A DNA stretch of 6,941 nt from an uncultured Burkholderiales bacterium (lineage in GTDB: Bacteria > Pseudomonadota > Gammaproteobacteria > Burkholderiales > Burkholderiaceae_C), in NCBI GenBank assembly GCA_903926695.1, contig CAIYKK010000750.1:1-6941 (forward strand), in the 5' to 3' direction. Below, piece by piece: positions 1 to 6,845 of this stretch. How positions within the stretch are numbered: position 1 is the stretch's first letter; every line of letters starts with the position of its first letter. The position numbers were made by a program, and so were the translations under genes. The notes below the pieces were generated by a model. The model was given only the letters and a program-made list of their open reading frames with translations, did no database searches and had not been told where the DNA came from.

Positions 1-771
1 GAGATGCTGGAGCGCATCAAGCACCTGTTCGATGTGCCGAACATCGTGTTTGTGCTGTCGATTGACAAGGTGCAGCTTGAGGCCAGCACGGCTGCCGTGT
101 ATGGCGAGCGCATCAATGCGCCCGAGTACCTCCGGCGTTTCATTGATCTGGAGTACGGAATCCCCGTGGTGCAGACCAAAAGGTTTACGGAAGCCTTGTT
201 TGCTCGGTATGAGCTGGATTCGGTGTTTGCAGGAAGAACTGGGTCTGAAACTCGTTACGACAGGGAAAATCTCGTCGAGGCTTTCACTGCGCTGGCCGAT
301 ATTTTTGAACTGTCATTGCGGGCCAGAGAGCGGTGCATCACGCGCATCGCTGTGGTGATGGATCAAACACCGAACGATCATTACCTAGATCCCGTCATCG
401 TGGCTTTTTTGGTGGTGTTGAGGCTGAAAAATCTGGAGCTGTTCTCTTCGCTGTGCCGTGGAACTGTATCGCCAGAAGACGCGATGAAGTTTTTGGCGAC
501 ACGACCGGATGGCGCAGAGTTTGTGGCAGATAGATACGGTGTGCTTATTGAGGCCTATTTACTGCTCGGTGATGCCAATACGGAGCGCAAGCGTGGTCGC
601 TACCAAGCTTTGGAAGCGATGGCTCAAAACGTCAATCCCGCCGATCAATTCAAACAGTCTCGTGTGGCTGATTTGGTTGTAAGGTGCAGGGGCATTCAGT
701 CGGGTGGTCGCAGTTTCAGACTGAAGCCTGTTGCCGAAAAAATCGACTTGGCTGCGGCTGTCAAGGATTAA
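1..771 (+). CDS. KAP-family P-loop NTPase, C-terminal part (5' end outside window)
   Basis: The reading frame is open from the first base (GAG before the ATG at position 4) and ends at TAA 769-771, so this is the last 256 codons or so of a longer gene. The first ATG is probably internal. Residues ERIKHLFDVPNIVFVLSIDK near the start match the stretch that follows the Walker B motif in KAP NTPases (Kidins220/ARMS and PifA family). It continues with the typical INAPEYLRRFIDLEY segment. The remaining 200 residues or so are poorly recognisable and mostly helical, with no clear transmembrane segment. KAP proteins are ATPases often found in phage-exclusion loci; F-plasmid PifA and QatA of the Qat system are examples. 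The Walker A and B motifs lie upstream of the window. No QatB, QatC or QatD-like gene follows, so assignment to Qat is not supported. GC is lower than in the right part of the window (28/60 at 361-420, 33/60 at 541-600, against 43/60 at 5101-5160), which fits horizontal transfer. Its molecular target is unknown. Confidence 0.8.
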   Translation, partial: EMLERIKHLFDVPNIVFVLSIDKVQLEASTAAVYGERINAPEYLRRFIDLEYGIPVVQTKRFTEALFARYELDSVFAGRTGSETRYDRENLVEAFTALADIFELSLRARERCITRIAVVMDQTPNDHYLDPVIVAFLVVLRLKNLELFSSLCRGTVSPEDAMKFLATRPDGAEFVADRYGVLIEAYLLLGDANTERKRGRYQALEAMAQNVNPADQFKQSRVADLVVRCRGIQSGGRSFRLKPVAEKIDLAAAVKD

Positions 772-811
772 ACCAGCCATGCACTCATTCGATTTTTCTC
801 CGCGCTGCAGT

Positions 812-872
812 CCAGCGCCCAAAGCAGTGACACCCAATTCAAGTCAGCGCGTGACAGCTTGCCGGGCGCTGG
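812..872. repeat. 9-bp perfect inverted repeat with 43-bp loop between KAP and nuclease genes
   Basis: CCAGCGCCC at 812-820 is the exact reverse complement of GGGCGCTGG at 864-872. The repeat lies in the 146-bp gap after the KAP stop. It could be a weak transcript-end stem for the KAP gene or an operator, but no T-tract follows and the loop is long, so it may be chance in GC-rich DNA. Apart from this repeat and an A/T-rich run just before 918, I see nothing convincing in 772-917. Confidence 0.3.
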
Positions 873-917
873 CTGTCTGCTGCCGAGAAGTGATTTTTCA
901 AAAAACCAAAAATAAAT

Positions 918-1742
918 ATGGCACGGCGCAATAAATCAGACTTGTTGAGCGATTTGATCGACATCACGGCACGTTTTCCTTGGTGGGTGGGCGTGCTGCT
1001 GGCGCTGGTCAGCTATGCCGGGCTTCATCTTGTCGCCGCCAGTCCCTTGCCCACGGCGGTGCAGCCGGGGCAGGTCGGCAGTTTTGTCGCTTCTTCGCTG
1101 TGGAGAGTGCTGGCGATGGTCGGGCAGTACCTGCTGCCTTTTGTTTTTCTGCTGGGCGCGGCGGTGTCGGCCTTCAAGCGCCGCCGGGCCACCCGGCTGC
1201 ATGCGGCGGCGTACCGGGCCGATGGCGTGGCGCGCATGAGTTGGCAGGAGTTTGAAGTGCTGGTGGGCGAATATTTCCGCCGCCAAGGCTACAGCGTGAC
1301 CGATAACGGCGGCGGTGGCCCCGATGGCGGCGTTGATGTCTTGCTGAAAAAAGACGGTAAGCGCTACTTGGTGCAGTGCAAACACTGGCGCGCTTTTCGC
1401 GTGGGCGTGCAGCCGGTGCGCGAACTTTATGGCGTGATGGCCGCCAACGGGGTGGCTGGCGGCTTTGTTGTCACTTCGGGTAGTTTTACCGAAGAGGCGT
1501 GCGAATTTTCCGAAGGGTTGGCGCTGGAGCTAATTGATGGGCGCATGCTGCAGCGCGGCATCCGCGCCCAGTCCGGGCCTGGCCCGAAAGCCGGTGCTTC
1601 AGCGCATCCGTCCGGCTGCCCATTGTGCCAAGCACCTATGGTGCAGCGTCAGGCGCGCAACGGCCCCACGCCGGGGAAAAAGTTCTGGGGTTGCAGCGGT
1701 TATGCACAAACCGGCTGCCGGGGCACGCGCGAACTCGACTGA
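918..1742 (+). CDS. Membrane-anchored Mrr-type restriction endonuclease with topoisomerase-type zinc finger
   Basis: This 274-residue protein has three parts. Two hydrophobic helices (about 21-42 and 62-85) are separated by a short loop and followed by the basic run KRRRATR. That arrangement suggests N-in, helix out, helix in, with the rest cytoplasmic. Residues about 107-215 form an Mrr catalytic domain of the PD-(D/E)xK nuclease fold: MSWQEFE (E111/E113), GPDGGVD (D140), LVQCK (Q153, K155), and the GVMAANGVAGGFVVTSGSF block. Residues about 232-274 form a topoisomerase I-type zinc ribbon with cysteines 234, 237, 259 and 267 and the FWGCS and CRGTRELD signatures. It is predicted to cut DNA next to the inner membrane; substrate and methylation dependence cannot be read here. 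The start is firm: an in-frame TGA lies at 891-893 and no other start codon occurs before ATG 918. There is no Shine-Dalgarno sequence, only an A-rich leader. It lies 146 bp after the KAP gene, same strand, and converges with the ligase gene. Confidence 0.88.
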   Translation: MARRNKSDLLSDLIDITARFPWWVGVLLALVSYAGLHLVAASPLPTAVQPGQVGSFVASSLWRVLAMVGQYLLPFVFLLGAAVSAFKRRRATRLHAAAYRADGVARMSWQEFEVLVGEYFRRQGYSVTDNGGGGPDGGVDVLLKKDGKRYLVQCKHWRAFRVGVQPVRELYGVMAANGVAGGFVVTSGSFTEEACEFSEGLALELIDGRMLQRGIRAQSGPGPKAGASAHPSGCPLCQAPMVQRQARNGPTPGKKFWGCSGYAQTGCRGTRELD

Positions 1743-1771
1743 ATCAGAGAAATTCGCCAGGCTTGATGCGC

Positions 1772-1794
1772 CCGCCACTCAATCCGCCACTCAA
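1772..1794. repeat. Two tandem copies of a 12-bp unit at the convergent gene junction
   Basis: CCGCCACTCAA occurs at 1772-1782 and again at 1784-1794, a period of 12 bp. The second copy covers the stop codon of the minus-strand ligase gene (1791-1793). It is probably a replication-slippage duplication in the 48-bp gap between the converging nuclease and ligase genes. I see no terminator hairpin in this gap. Confidence 0.5.
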
Positions 1795-2930
1795 CCCGAC
1801 CGGCTGCGCCTGAGTCCGCCCCGAAAGCGCTCGGACGCCTGGCGGATCACTTCGGCCAGCAGGCGTTCCTCGCCCTGCTTTTCGCGCAGCCAGCGGGCAT
1901 CGTTGTCGTTGCGCTCGGCGCTGGTGCGCAGCAGGTCGATGGCGGCGCTGGCGCTCAGGCTGTGGGCGTGACGCTCAATCTGCGCCATCGTCATCAAAAT
2001 GTGTTCGCGCAGCGGCATGTGCCCGCCGGTGGCCGGATCGACATACACCGCGTCCAGCCCGAAGCGGCAGGCCTGAAAACGGTTGTAGGTATAGACCAGA
2101 TAGTCATCTTCGGTGGGTATGAAGGGCTGGTCTTTCATGAACCACGAGGCCAGCGACTGCACATAACCCGACAGCGCGGCGGCGCGTTCAATCGTCAGCG
2201 GCGTGTCGAAGACGCGGATTTCAATGGTGCCGAACTCCGGCTTGGGCCGGATGTCCCAGTAAAAATCCTTCATGCTTTTGACCACGCCGGTGCGCGCCAT
2301 TTTGTTGAAATACACCGTGAACTCGTCCCAGGTCAGCGCAAAAGGCGCACGCCCGGACAGCGGAAAGGCAAACACCGAGTTCAGTCTCGCGGAGTCAAAC
2401 GCCGTGTCTTCGCCCTGGACATAGGGGCTGGAGCCTGACAGCGCGATGAAATGCGGAATGTAGCGCGACATGCGGTGCAGCGTCAGCAGCGCCGTGTCGG
2501 CATCGGGGCAGCCGACATGAACGTGCTGGCCAAAAATCGTGAACTGTTTGGACAGGTAGCCGTAGAGCGCGGACAGCTCCCGAAAGCGCGGCTTGTCGTA
2601 AATGCGCCGCTCGTGCCACTGCTGGAACGGGTGCGTGCCGCCGCCCACCACGGCAATGTTGAGCTTGTCGGCGCTTTTGACCAGCGCGTCGCGGATCAGC
2701 GTGAGCTGGCCCAGCACTTCGGAGGCCGAATGGCACACGCCGGTGGAGATTTCGATCATGCTCGATGTCACCTCGGGCACGACGGCACCGGGCAGCGGGA
2801 TTTTGGCCATCAGGCGCAGCATGTCTTCGGCGTAGGGCGCCAGATCGTAGTCGTGGGTGTTGACGAGCTGCAATTCCAGCTCGACGCCCAGCGACAGGGC
2901 GCCGGATTTTTGAAACGGTTCAAGACTCAT
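1791..2930 (-). CDS. ybdK: YbdK-family carboxylate-amine ligase (glutamate-cysteine ligase type 2-like)
   Basis: The 379-residue protein belongs to the GCS2 family and is close in length to E. coli YbdK (about 372). Members join a carboxylate, often the gamma-carboxyl of glutamate, to an amine using ATP; E. coli YbdK has only weak glutamate-cysteine ligase activity and its true substrate is unsettled. Visible signatures are LGVELEL (metal/ATP-binding E17 and E19), MIEISTG (E60), THPF (99-102) with W105, GQHVHVG (H136, H138), and [10 protein letters not shown] with R239. No signal peptide or membrane segment is seen, so it should be cytosolic. ATG at 2930-2928 gives the canonical N-terminus. 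It overlaps the last 11 bases of the antiporter gene, implying translational coupling; no strong Shine-Dalgarno sequence is visible, which fits coupling. The product may be a gamma-glutamyl compound, but the substrate is not readable from the sequence. The basic tail (RRSRSG) shows no recognised function. Confidence 0.9.
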   Translation of the reverse strand: MSLEPFQKSGALSLGVELELQLVNTHDYDLAPYAEDMLRLMAKIPLPGAVVPEVTSSMIEISTGVCHSASEVLGQLTLIRDALVKSADKLNIAVVGGGTHPFQQWHERRIYDKPRFRELSALYGYLSKQFTIFGQHVHVGCPDADTALLTLHRMSRYIPHFIALSGSSPYVQGEDTAFDSARLNSVFAFPLSGRAPFALTWDEFTVYFNKMARTGVVKSMKDFYWDIRPKPEFGTIEIRVFDTPLTIERAAALSGYVQSLASWFMKDQPFIPTEDDYLVYTYNRFQACRFGLDAVYVDPATGGHMPLREHILMTMAQIERHAHSLSASAAIDLLRTSAERNDNDARWLREKQGEERLLAEVIRQASERFRGGLRRSRSG

Positions 2931-4179
2931 GGACAGGCCCGGTTGAGGTGCTGCGCGCCAGCGGCGCCCAGGGTTGGGAGCATTCGCCAGCGCGGTACAG
3001 GGCCACGGTGGCCAGCACGGCCCCCAGCACTTCCATCAACAAAATGGCGGGCAGGGCGATGACGGCAATCTGGCCGCCTATGGGCGCGGAGGCGGCGACG
3101 TATTCCGACACCAGTAGCAGCGCCACCGAGGACATGGGCAGCATGGCGCAGCCGACCCACAGGCCTTGCATCCAGCTGGTGCCGCTGCCCGCGTTGCCCA
3201 GCGCCACCCCGGCGATCTTGGCCACCATGCGCGCTGCCACCAGCGCGATGACCAGCCCGGCCACCGGGGTGCTCCAGTCGCCCTGCGCGGTCACGACGGA
3301 CACCAGTACAAACATCAGCATGGTCAGCATCGACGAGGCCGTGCCCATCTGGCGCGGCCACGACCACGGGCGCGGATTTAATTGCTTGAGCAGCAGGCCG
3401 CCCAGCAGCGCGGCCAGCGGCGCCGAGCCGCCAAAGTTGGCCGCCAGCGCCGCGCCCGCCGCGATCAGCGTGAGCAGCAAGATGGCGGTGTTTTCGCTGG
3501 TCGGGCTCATCACCCGCAGCGCGATGCGCAGCGTCAGCGCCAGCACCGCGCCGACGACGACGGACAGGCCCAGCACCACCAGCACCGGCATCAGCGTGCT
3601 GTTCAGGCCGGCCTCGCCCTGGGGCATCATGCCGGCGCGGGCGCTGCACAGCGTCAGCGCGTACAGCGTGCTCAGCGTGGACAGCACCAAAGCGCGCTCG
3701 GTGACCGGTCCGGCGGCGCGGGTGTCGATGGCCACCCGCGAGAGCACGGCGGGCGAAGCGGCCATTGCCAGCAGCGCCAGCGACTCGGCCACGACCTTGC
3801 CCACGCCCATTTGGCCCAGCACCCAGCCGACGAAAAAAAAGGTCAGCGTGGACTCGGCCAGACTTTGCACCAGCACCATCGGGTTGTGGCGAAACCAGCG
3901 CAGCGAGATACGCCCGCCCGCCTCAAACAGCACCACCGCCACGCCCAATTCCAGCAAAAACAGCCCGATGCCCTGCAGCGGCCAGGCCGCGCCATTGAAC
4001 CCGGCCAGCCCGGCCAAAGCGCCTATGGCCGAATAGCCAATCACCTGCGGCAGGCCGGTGTAGCGGTTGACCAGATGGCCCGCCGCCGCCGCCAGCGCCA
4101 GCAGAAACGACCACTGCACGGTGGGCAGCCCGGCCGATGGCTTGATCCACTCGGCCCAAATGACCAGGATTTCGTTCAT
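2920..4179 (-). CDS. Cation/proton antiporter of the CPA2 (Kef/NapA-like) family
   Basis: This 419-residue protein is almost entirely hydrophobic, with roughly 12-13 membrane segments. Family signatures are [15 protein letters not shown] (about 43-57), [12 protein letters not shown] (77-88), ASPAVLSRV (141-149), [14 protein letters not shown] (157-170), and a late helix with R317 and K321. CPA2 proteins exchange K+ or Na+ for H+ across the inner membrane. It ends about 25 residues after the last helix and lacks the RCK/KTN domain that binds glutathione in KefB/KefC. The position where the family usually has ND, DD or QD reads S170-T171 ([12 protein letters not shown]), so the usual ion-binding Asp seems absent. 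ATG at 4179-4177 is preceded by GGAG (4191-4194 on the complement) with an 11-nt spacer. It overlaps the ligase gene by 11 bp and lies 182 bp after the Gcr-family gene, with its own possible promoter. The family is clear; ion and mechanism are not. Confidence 0.87.
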   Translation of the reverse strand: MNEILVIWAEWIKPSAGLPTVQWSFLLALAAAAGHLVNRYTGLPQVIGYSAIGALAGLAGFNGAAWPLQGIGLFLLELGVAVVLFEAGGRISLRWFRHNPMVLVQSLAESTLTFFFVGWVLGQMGVGKVVAESLALLAMAASPAVLSRVAIDTRAAGPVTERALVLSTLSTLYALTLCSARAGMMPQGEAGLNSTLMPVLVVLGLSVVVGAVLALTLRIALRVMSPTSENTAILLLTLIAAGAALAANFGGSAPLAALLGGLLLKQLNPRPWSWPRQMGTASSMLTMLMFVLVSVVTAQGDWSTPVAGLVIALVAARMVAKIAGVALGNAGSGTSWMQGLWVGCAMLPMSSVALLLVSEYVAASAPIGGQIAVIALPAILLMEVLGAVLATVALYRAGECSQPWAPLARSTSTGPVHES

Positions 4180-4190
4180 AAAAAGACTGT

Positions 4191-4194
4191 CTCC
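4191..4194 (-). promoter_or_regulatory. Ribosome binding site of the antiporter gene
   Basis: GGAG on the minus strand, within CCGGAGA, sits 11 nt before the ATG at 4179. The spacing is slightly long. It supports this start; the other minus-strand genes show no comparable Shine-Dalgarno sequence. Confidence 0.5.
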
Positions 4195-4244
4195 GGGGAA
4201 GAAAGAGGGTTTCAGGGCCGCTGGAGAAGCCGCTAAAAAGAGTT

Positions 4245-4319
4245 AAAAAAATGTCAGAAATGTATCAAAAAGCTAATGCTTTTTCAAGTAAACAGCCGCA
4301 GCTTTTCAAATTACTGACA
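4245..4319 (-). terminator. Large imperfect stem followed by T7: terminator-like structure after the Gcr-family gene
   Basis: On the minus strand TGTCAG (complement of 4314-4319) pairs with CTGACA (complement of 4252-4257). Pairing continues inward with two mismatches and a bulge, including AAAAGCT (complement of 4300-4306) with AGCTTTT (complement of 4268-4274). Seven Ts follow at once (4251-4245). A nested perfect hairpin, AAAAAGC-TAAT-GCTTTTT on the plus strand (4267-4284), competes with the long stem. It lies 43 bp after the Gcr-family stop, where a Rho-independent terminator would be expected. The stem is AU-rich in the middle, so its strength is uncertain. It could instead be a small dispersed intergenic palindrome or an attenuator. 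Confidence 0.4.
4259..4287 (-). promoter_or_regulatory. Possible sigma70-type promoter for the antiporter-ligase pair
   Basis: On the minus strand TTGAAA (complement of 4282-4287, 5/6 to TTGACA) is followed by exactly 17 bp and then TACATT (complement of 4259-4264, 4/6 to TATAAT). Transcription would begin near 4252 and give a leader of about 70 nt before the antiporter ATG. The spacer contains the arms of the small AAAAAGC/GCTTTTT palindrome. The promoter lies inside the terminator-like structure, so one upstream transcript may end where the next begins. Confidence 0.4.
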
Positions 4320-4361
4320 GCCTGCGCATTTTTCTGTAGGACGGGGCCGAGAAACAGCGGT

Positions 4362-6341
4362 TTAGTCGGGCACAAAAAAGCTGCGTGGATGGCTGCGCCA
4401 GCGCGCCCGGATGGCCGCGCCAATGCGGGCGCGGTCCACCCGGCTGACGTTGTTGGCCTGCAGCGCGAGCCGGAACGCGCAGTAAAAACTCACGCCCAGG
4501 TTGAGCGCGCCAATCAGCGGAATGGCAGCAATACACCACCAGATGGCCGCGTATTGAAACGCCTCCAGCCCCAGCGCCGCCCCGGCAGCGGCGAGTTGCC
4601 CGGTCGAGAGCGTGACATGGCGCAGCTCAAGCCCCAAGCCAAAAAAGCCCGCAAACGCCGGAATCAGCCCGAGCATGAAACCCAGCGAAATGTTCGAGGC
4701 AAAGCCCGAAATGTGCTCGCGCATGAACGCCGACCAGCGCGCCGCCCGCCGGGTGCCCAGCACGGCGGTCAGGCGCGGGTTGTGCCGCAGCGCCGAGTCC
4801 AGCCGGTGCAGCACAAACCCGTTTTCAGCCCAGCCTGCGATCAGGCTGGAGATGAACAGCACCACGCCGGTCAGCCCCGCCCACAAGAGCGTCGGCCCGA
4901 GCAGCGTGAGCGATTTCAACACGTACTGGGCGCTTTCAACGCTGATCATGGGGCGGTCCAGCGCCAGCTCGACCACGGCATTGATCAGCAGCACGGCGGG
5001 CACCACCATGAAGACATTTCCCATCACCGCCGCGATTTGCGAGCGCACCAGGTGCGTGACTTCATCGACAAACTGCGCCAGCTTTTCCCCCGAATTGTCG
5101 GCGTCGATGTCCTTGAGCCGGGCGGCCATGACGGGCGCGGTCAGGGCGGGCTGTTTGGTCGCCAGCGTGAAATGCAGCAGCTGAATCAGGATAAAAGTGG
5201 CGGCGTAAGCCACGCCCGACCAAAAGCCGTTCCAGAACGCCGACAGGCCAATGCCCGCGACCATAAATTTAAGCAGCGTGGTCAGCGCCGTGACCGCGCC
5301 GCCACCCATCGCGTGGGCCAGCATGTCGCGGTATTCGCCCCGGTTGCGGGTGATGTAGTGCTCGCCGGTTTCGGCGCTGCGCTCGGCCATCTTGGCCGAC
5401 AGCAGCGATGAATTGGCGCTGATCAGCGCGCCTATGCTTTTGCTGTCCTGCGCGATGATGACGCGGCGCGCCAGCAGCTTGAGCGCCATCAGCGCGGGTT
5501 TGGGCGAGAGCAGGGCATCTAACAGTTCGCGGTCGCGCAGGATGCGGGCGCGTAACTGGCGCAGCCGAAACACCATGCCGACGGAAATGCCGTTTTCTTC
5601 AACGTGGGCGTAAATGCTGTTGACCGCCTGGCGGCAGGCGTCGAGCCGTTCGCGGTATTGCTGCACGGCGGCCTGCAGCGCCGCGTCGTCGCGCTCGCGC
5701 TGAAAAAACGCGCTGTACAGCGCCTGCACATCGGCGGGCAGGGCGTGAAAAGCGCGCACATGCGGGCTGTCCCGGCGCATGCGCAGGCGCAGCTCGGGCG
5801 CAAAGCCGGTGGCGCGCACCTGCGCGGTGCAGTAGGTGATGGCGTCCATCAGGCTGTGGTGCCAGCGCCGGGCGTCGCGCTCCGGGTTGGCTGAGAGCAG
5901 CGCGGTGAGCTGATCGGCTTGCGATTCTTCCAGCGCGCTGAGCCACTGGGCATCAAAGCGCGTGGGCGTGACCAGCGCGAACAGCTCGGCGGCGTTCTGG
6001 GTTTCAGGCGTGCCCGGCAGCAGTTTGCGGCGCAGGCGTTCGGCCAGCTCGCTGACAAAAGCGGTGCGCGGCGCAAAACCAAAATCGGCCAGCAGCGGGG
6101 TCACATCGACCGTTTGCAGCAGGGTTTCCCACCAGGTTTGCAGGCGCGATTGCAGTTCGGCATCGCTCTGAACGGCGTCGATGAAAGCCTGCACCCGCGC
6201 CAGCGCTGCAGGCACCGAGGTCTGATCGCCGCGAATCCATTCAAACAGGCGGATCAGCCAGACATGGCGATCAGCCAGGCTGGCCTGCGGGTCTAGCGCC
6301 TTGAGCAGGGCGGGTAAATCCTTGAGGACAAGCCTGACCAT
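4362..6341 (-). CDS. Multi-pass membrane protein of the 'site-specific recombinase Gcr' family (COG4389-like)
   Basis: I recognise this 659-residue protein as the family annotated 'site-specific recombinase, Gcr' (PF10136/COG4389 from memory). Residues 1-340 are soluble, helical and charged. Residues about 346-625 hold some six to seven hydrophobic segments, near 346-366, 372-393, 436-458, 477-503, 550-570 and 583-620. A short basic tail follows (RARIGAAIRARWRSHPR). I see no serine- or tyrosine-recombinase catalytic pattern, and a multi-pass inner-membrane protein is an odd recombinase, so the family name is doubtful; the real role is unknown. The ATG at 6341-6339 starts 8 bp after the apaG stop, so the two genes are probably one transcription unit; no clear Shine-Dalgarno sequence is present. 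The stop is TAA at 4362-4364, followed by a terminator-like stem. High GC and composition match the neighbouring antiporter and ligase genes. Confidence 0.8.
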   Translation of the reverse strand: MVRLVLKDLPALLKALDPQASLADRHVWLIRLFEWIRGDQTSVPAALARVQAFIDAVQSDAELQSRLQTWWETLLQTVDVTPLLADFGFAPRTAFVSELAERLRRKLLPGTPETQNAAELFALVTPTRFDAQWLSALEESQADQLTALLSANPERDARRWHHSLMDAITYCTAQVRATGFAPELRLRMRRDSPHVRAFHALPADVQALYSAFFQRERDDAALQAAVQQYRERLDACRQAVNSIYAHVEENGISVGMVFRLRQLRARILRDRELLDALLSPKPALMALKLLARRVIIAQDSKSIGALISANSSLLSAKMAERSAETGEHYITRNRGEYRDMLAHAMGGGAVTALTTLLKFMVAGIGLSAFWNGFWSGVAYAATFILIQLLHFTLATKQPALTAPVMAARLKDIDADNSGEKLAQFVDEVTHLVRSQIAAVMGNVFMVVPAVLLINAVVELALDRPMISVESAQYVLKSLTLLGPTLLWAGLTGVVLFISSLIAGWAENGFVLHRLDSALRHNPRLTAVLGTRRAARWSAFMREHISGFASNISLGFMLGLIPAFAGFFGLGLELRHVTLSTGQLAAAGAALGLEAFQYAAIWWCIAAIPLIGALNLGVSFYCAFRLALQANNVSRVDRARIGAAIRARWRSHPRSFFVPD

Positions 6342-6349
6342 GGGCGCTG

Positions 6350-6745
6350 TCAGTGCAGCACGCGCTTGGGCGGGTTGTCGCCGTGCGTCGCTTCGAGGAC
6401 AAACAGGGGAATCGGCGCTTCAAAACGCTCGCCGTCTTCGGCGACGCAAAAAAAGCTGCCGTGCATGGTGCCGCTGGGCGTGCGCAGGCGCGAGCCGCTG
6501 GTGTACTGGAACGACTCGCCGGGTTTGAGCACCGGCTGGTTGCCGACCACGCCCAGGCCTTTGACCTCTTCGTTCAGGCCGTTGGCGTCGGTGATGAGCC
6601 AGTGGCGCGAGATCAGCTGCGCCGTCACCTCGCCGGTGTTGGTGATGGTGATGGTGTAGGAAAAGCCATAAACATCCGCACGCGGCTCTGATTGCTCAGG
6701 CAGGTACTGGGGGACGACTTCGCAGGAAAATTGGTATTTGGGCAT
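6350..6745 (-). CDS. apaG: ApaG (DUF525) family protein
   Basis: Starting at the ATG at 6745-6743 gives 131 residues (MPKYQFSCEV...), close to the usual 124-130. An in-frame ATG at 6844 would add 33 residues (SLGEGQGVRSPGG...) unlike any ApaG N-terminus, translated from the palindromic DNA next to the IS end, so I reject it. Family signatures are all present: YTITITNTG (30-38), QLISRHWLITDANG (43-56), GLGVVGNQPVLKPGE (63-77), YTSGSRLRTPSGTMHGSF (81-98) and IPLFVLE (112-118). ApaG is a small cytosolic beta-sandwich (fibronectin III-like) protein of unsettled function. Its Salmonella form (CorD) was linked to cobalt resistance and magnesium efflux, and in E. coli the gene sits beside apaH, which is not seen here. 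Here it leads a minus-strand run with the Gcr-family gene. No good Shine-Dalgarno sequence precedes 6745; TAATAT (complement of 6777-6782) is a weak possible -10 about 30 bp upstream. Confidence 0.92.
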   Translation of the reverse strand: MPKYQFSCEVVPQYLPEQSEPRADVYGFSYTITITNTGEVTAQLISRHWLITDANGLNEEVKGLGVVGNQPVLKPGESFQYTSGSRLRTPSGTMHGSFFCVAEDGERFEAPIPLFVLEATHGDNPPKRVLH

Positions 6746-6800
6746 GACAGGCAGAACGGGAAAAACAGGTAGCTGCCATATTAACCGGAGCACTGTGGCT

Positions 6801-6821
6801 TGTCCGCCGGGGCTTCGGACA
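6801..6821. repeat. Small hairpin with GCCGGGGCTT loop segment
   Basis: TGTCCG (6801-6806) pairs with CGGACA (6816-6821) around a 9-nt loop. GCCGGGGCTT (6806-6815), spanning the arm and loop, is the exact reverse complement of AAGCCCCGGC (6843-6852) in the next hairpin. GGCTTGTC (6797-6804) likewise matches GACAAGCC (6840-6847). The two hairpins can therefore pair with each other as an alternative fold. It may belong to the IS end or be a REP-like palindrome. Confidence 0.5.
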
Positions 6822-6845
6822 CCCTGACCCTCCCCAAGCGACAAG

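Noticed and set aside
1..771. Qat (QatABCD) anti-phage system
   Set aside because: QatA is a KAP ATPase, but no QatB, QatC or QatD-like gene follows, and the next gene is an Mrr-type nuclease.
936..1385. 149-codon minus-strand frame opposite the nuclease gene
   Set aside because: Gln/His/Arg-rich with no domain. The plus strand encodes catalytic and hydrophobic motifs in order.
2948..4236. Long plus-strand frames (362 and 284 codons) opposite the antiporter gene
   Set aside because: Low-complexity Ser/Thr/Ala or Gln/Arg/His-rich translations, antisense to a clear membrane transporter gene; shadow frames.
4251..5411. 386-codon plus-strand reading frame opposite the Gcr-family gene
   Set aside because: Its composition is Gln/Arg/His-rich with no recognisable domain. 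It lies antisense to a well-supported gene and is explained by high GC content.
6746..6844. Upstream extension of apaG to an ATG at 6844
   Set aside because: The extra 33 residues do not resemble ApaG and are translated from palindromic DNA at the IS end. The ATG at 6745 gives the family's normal length.
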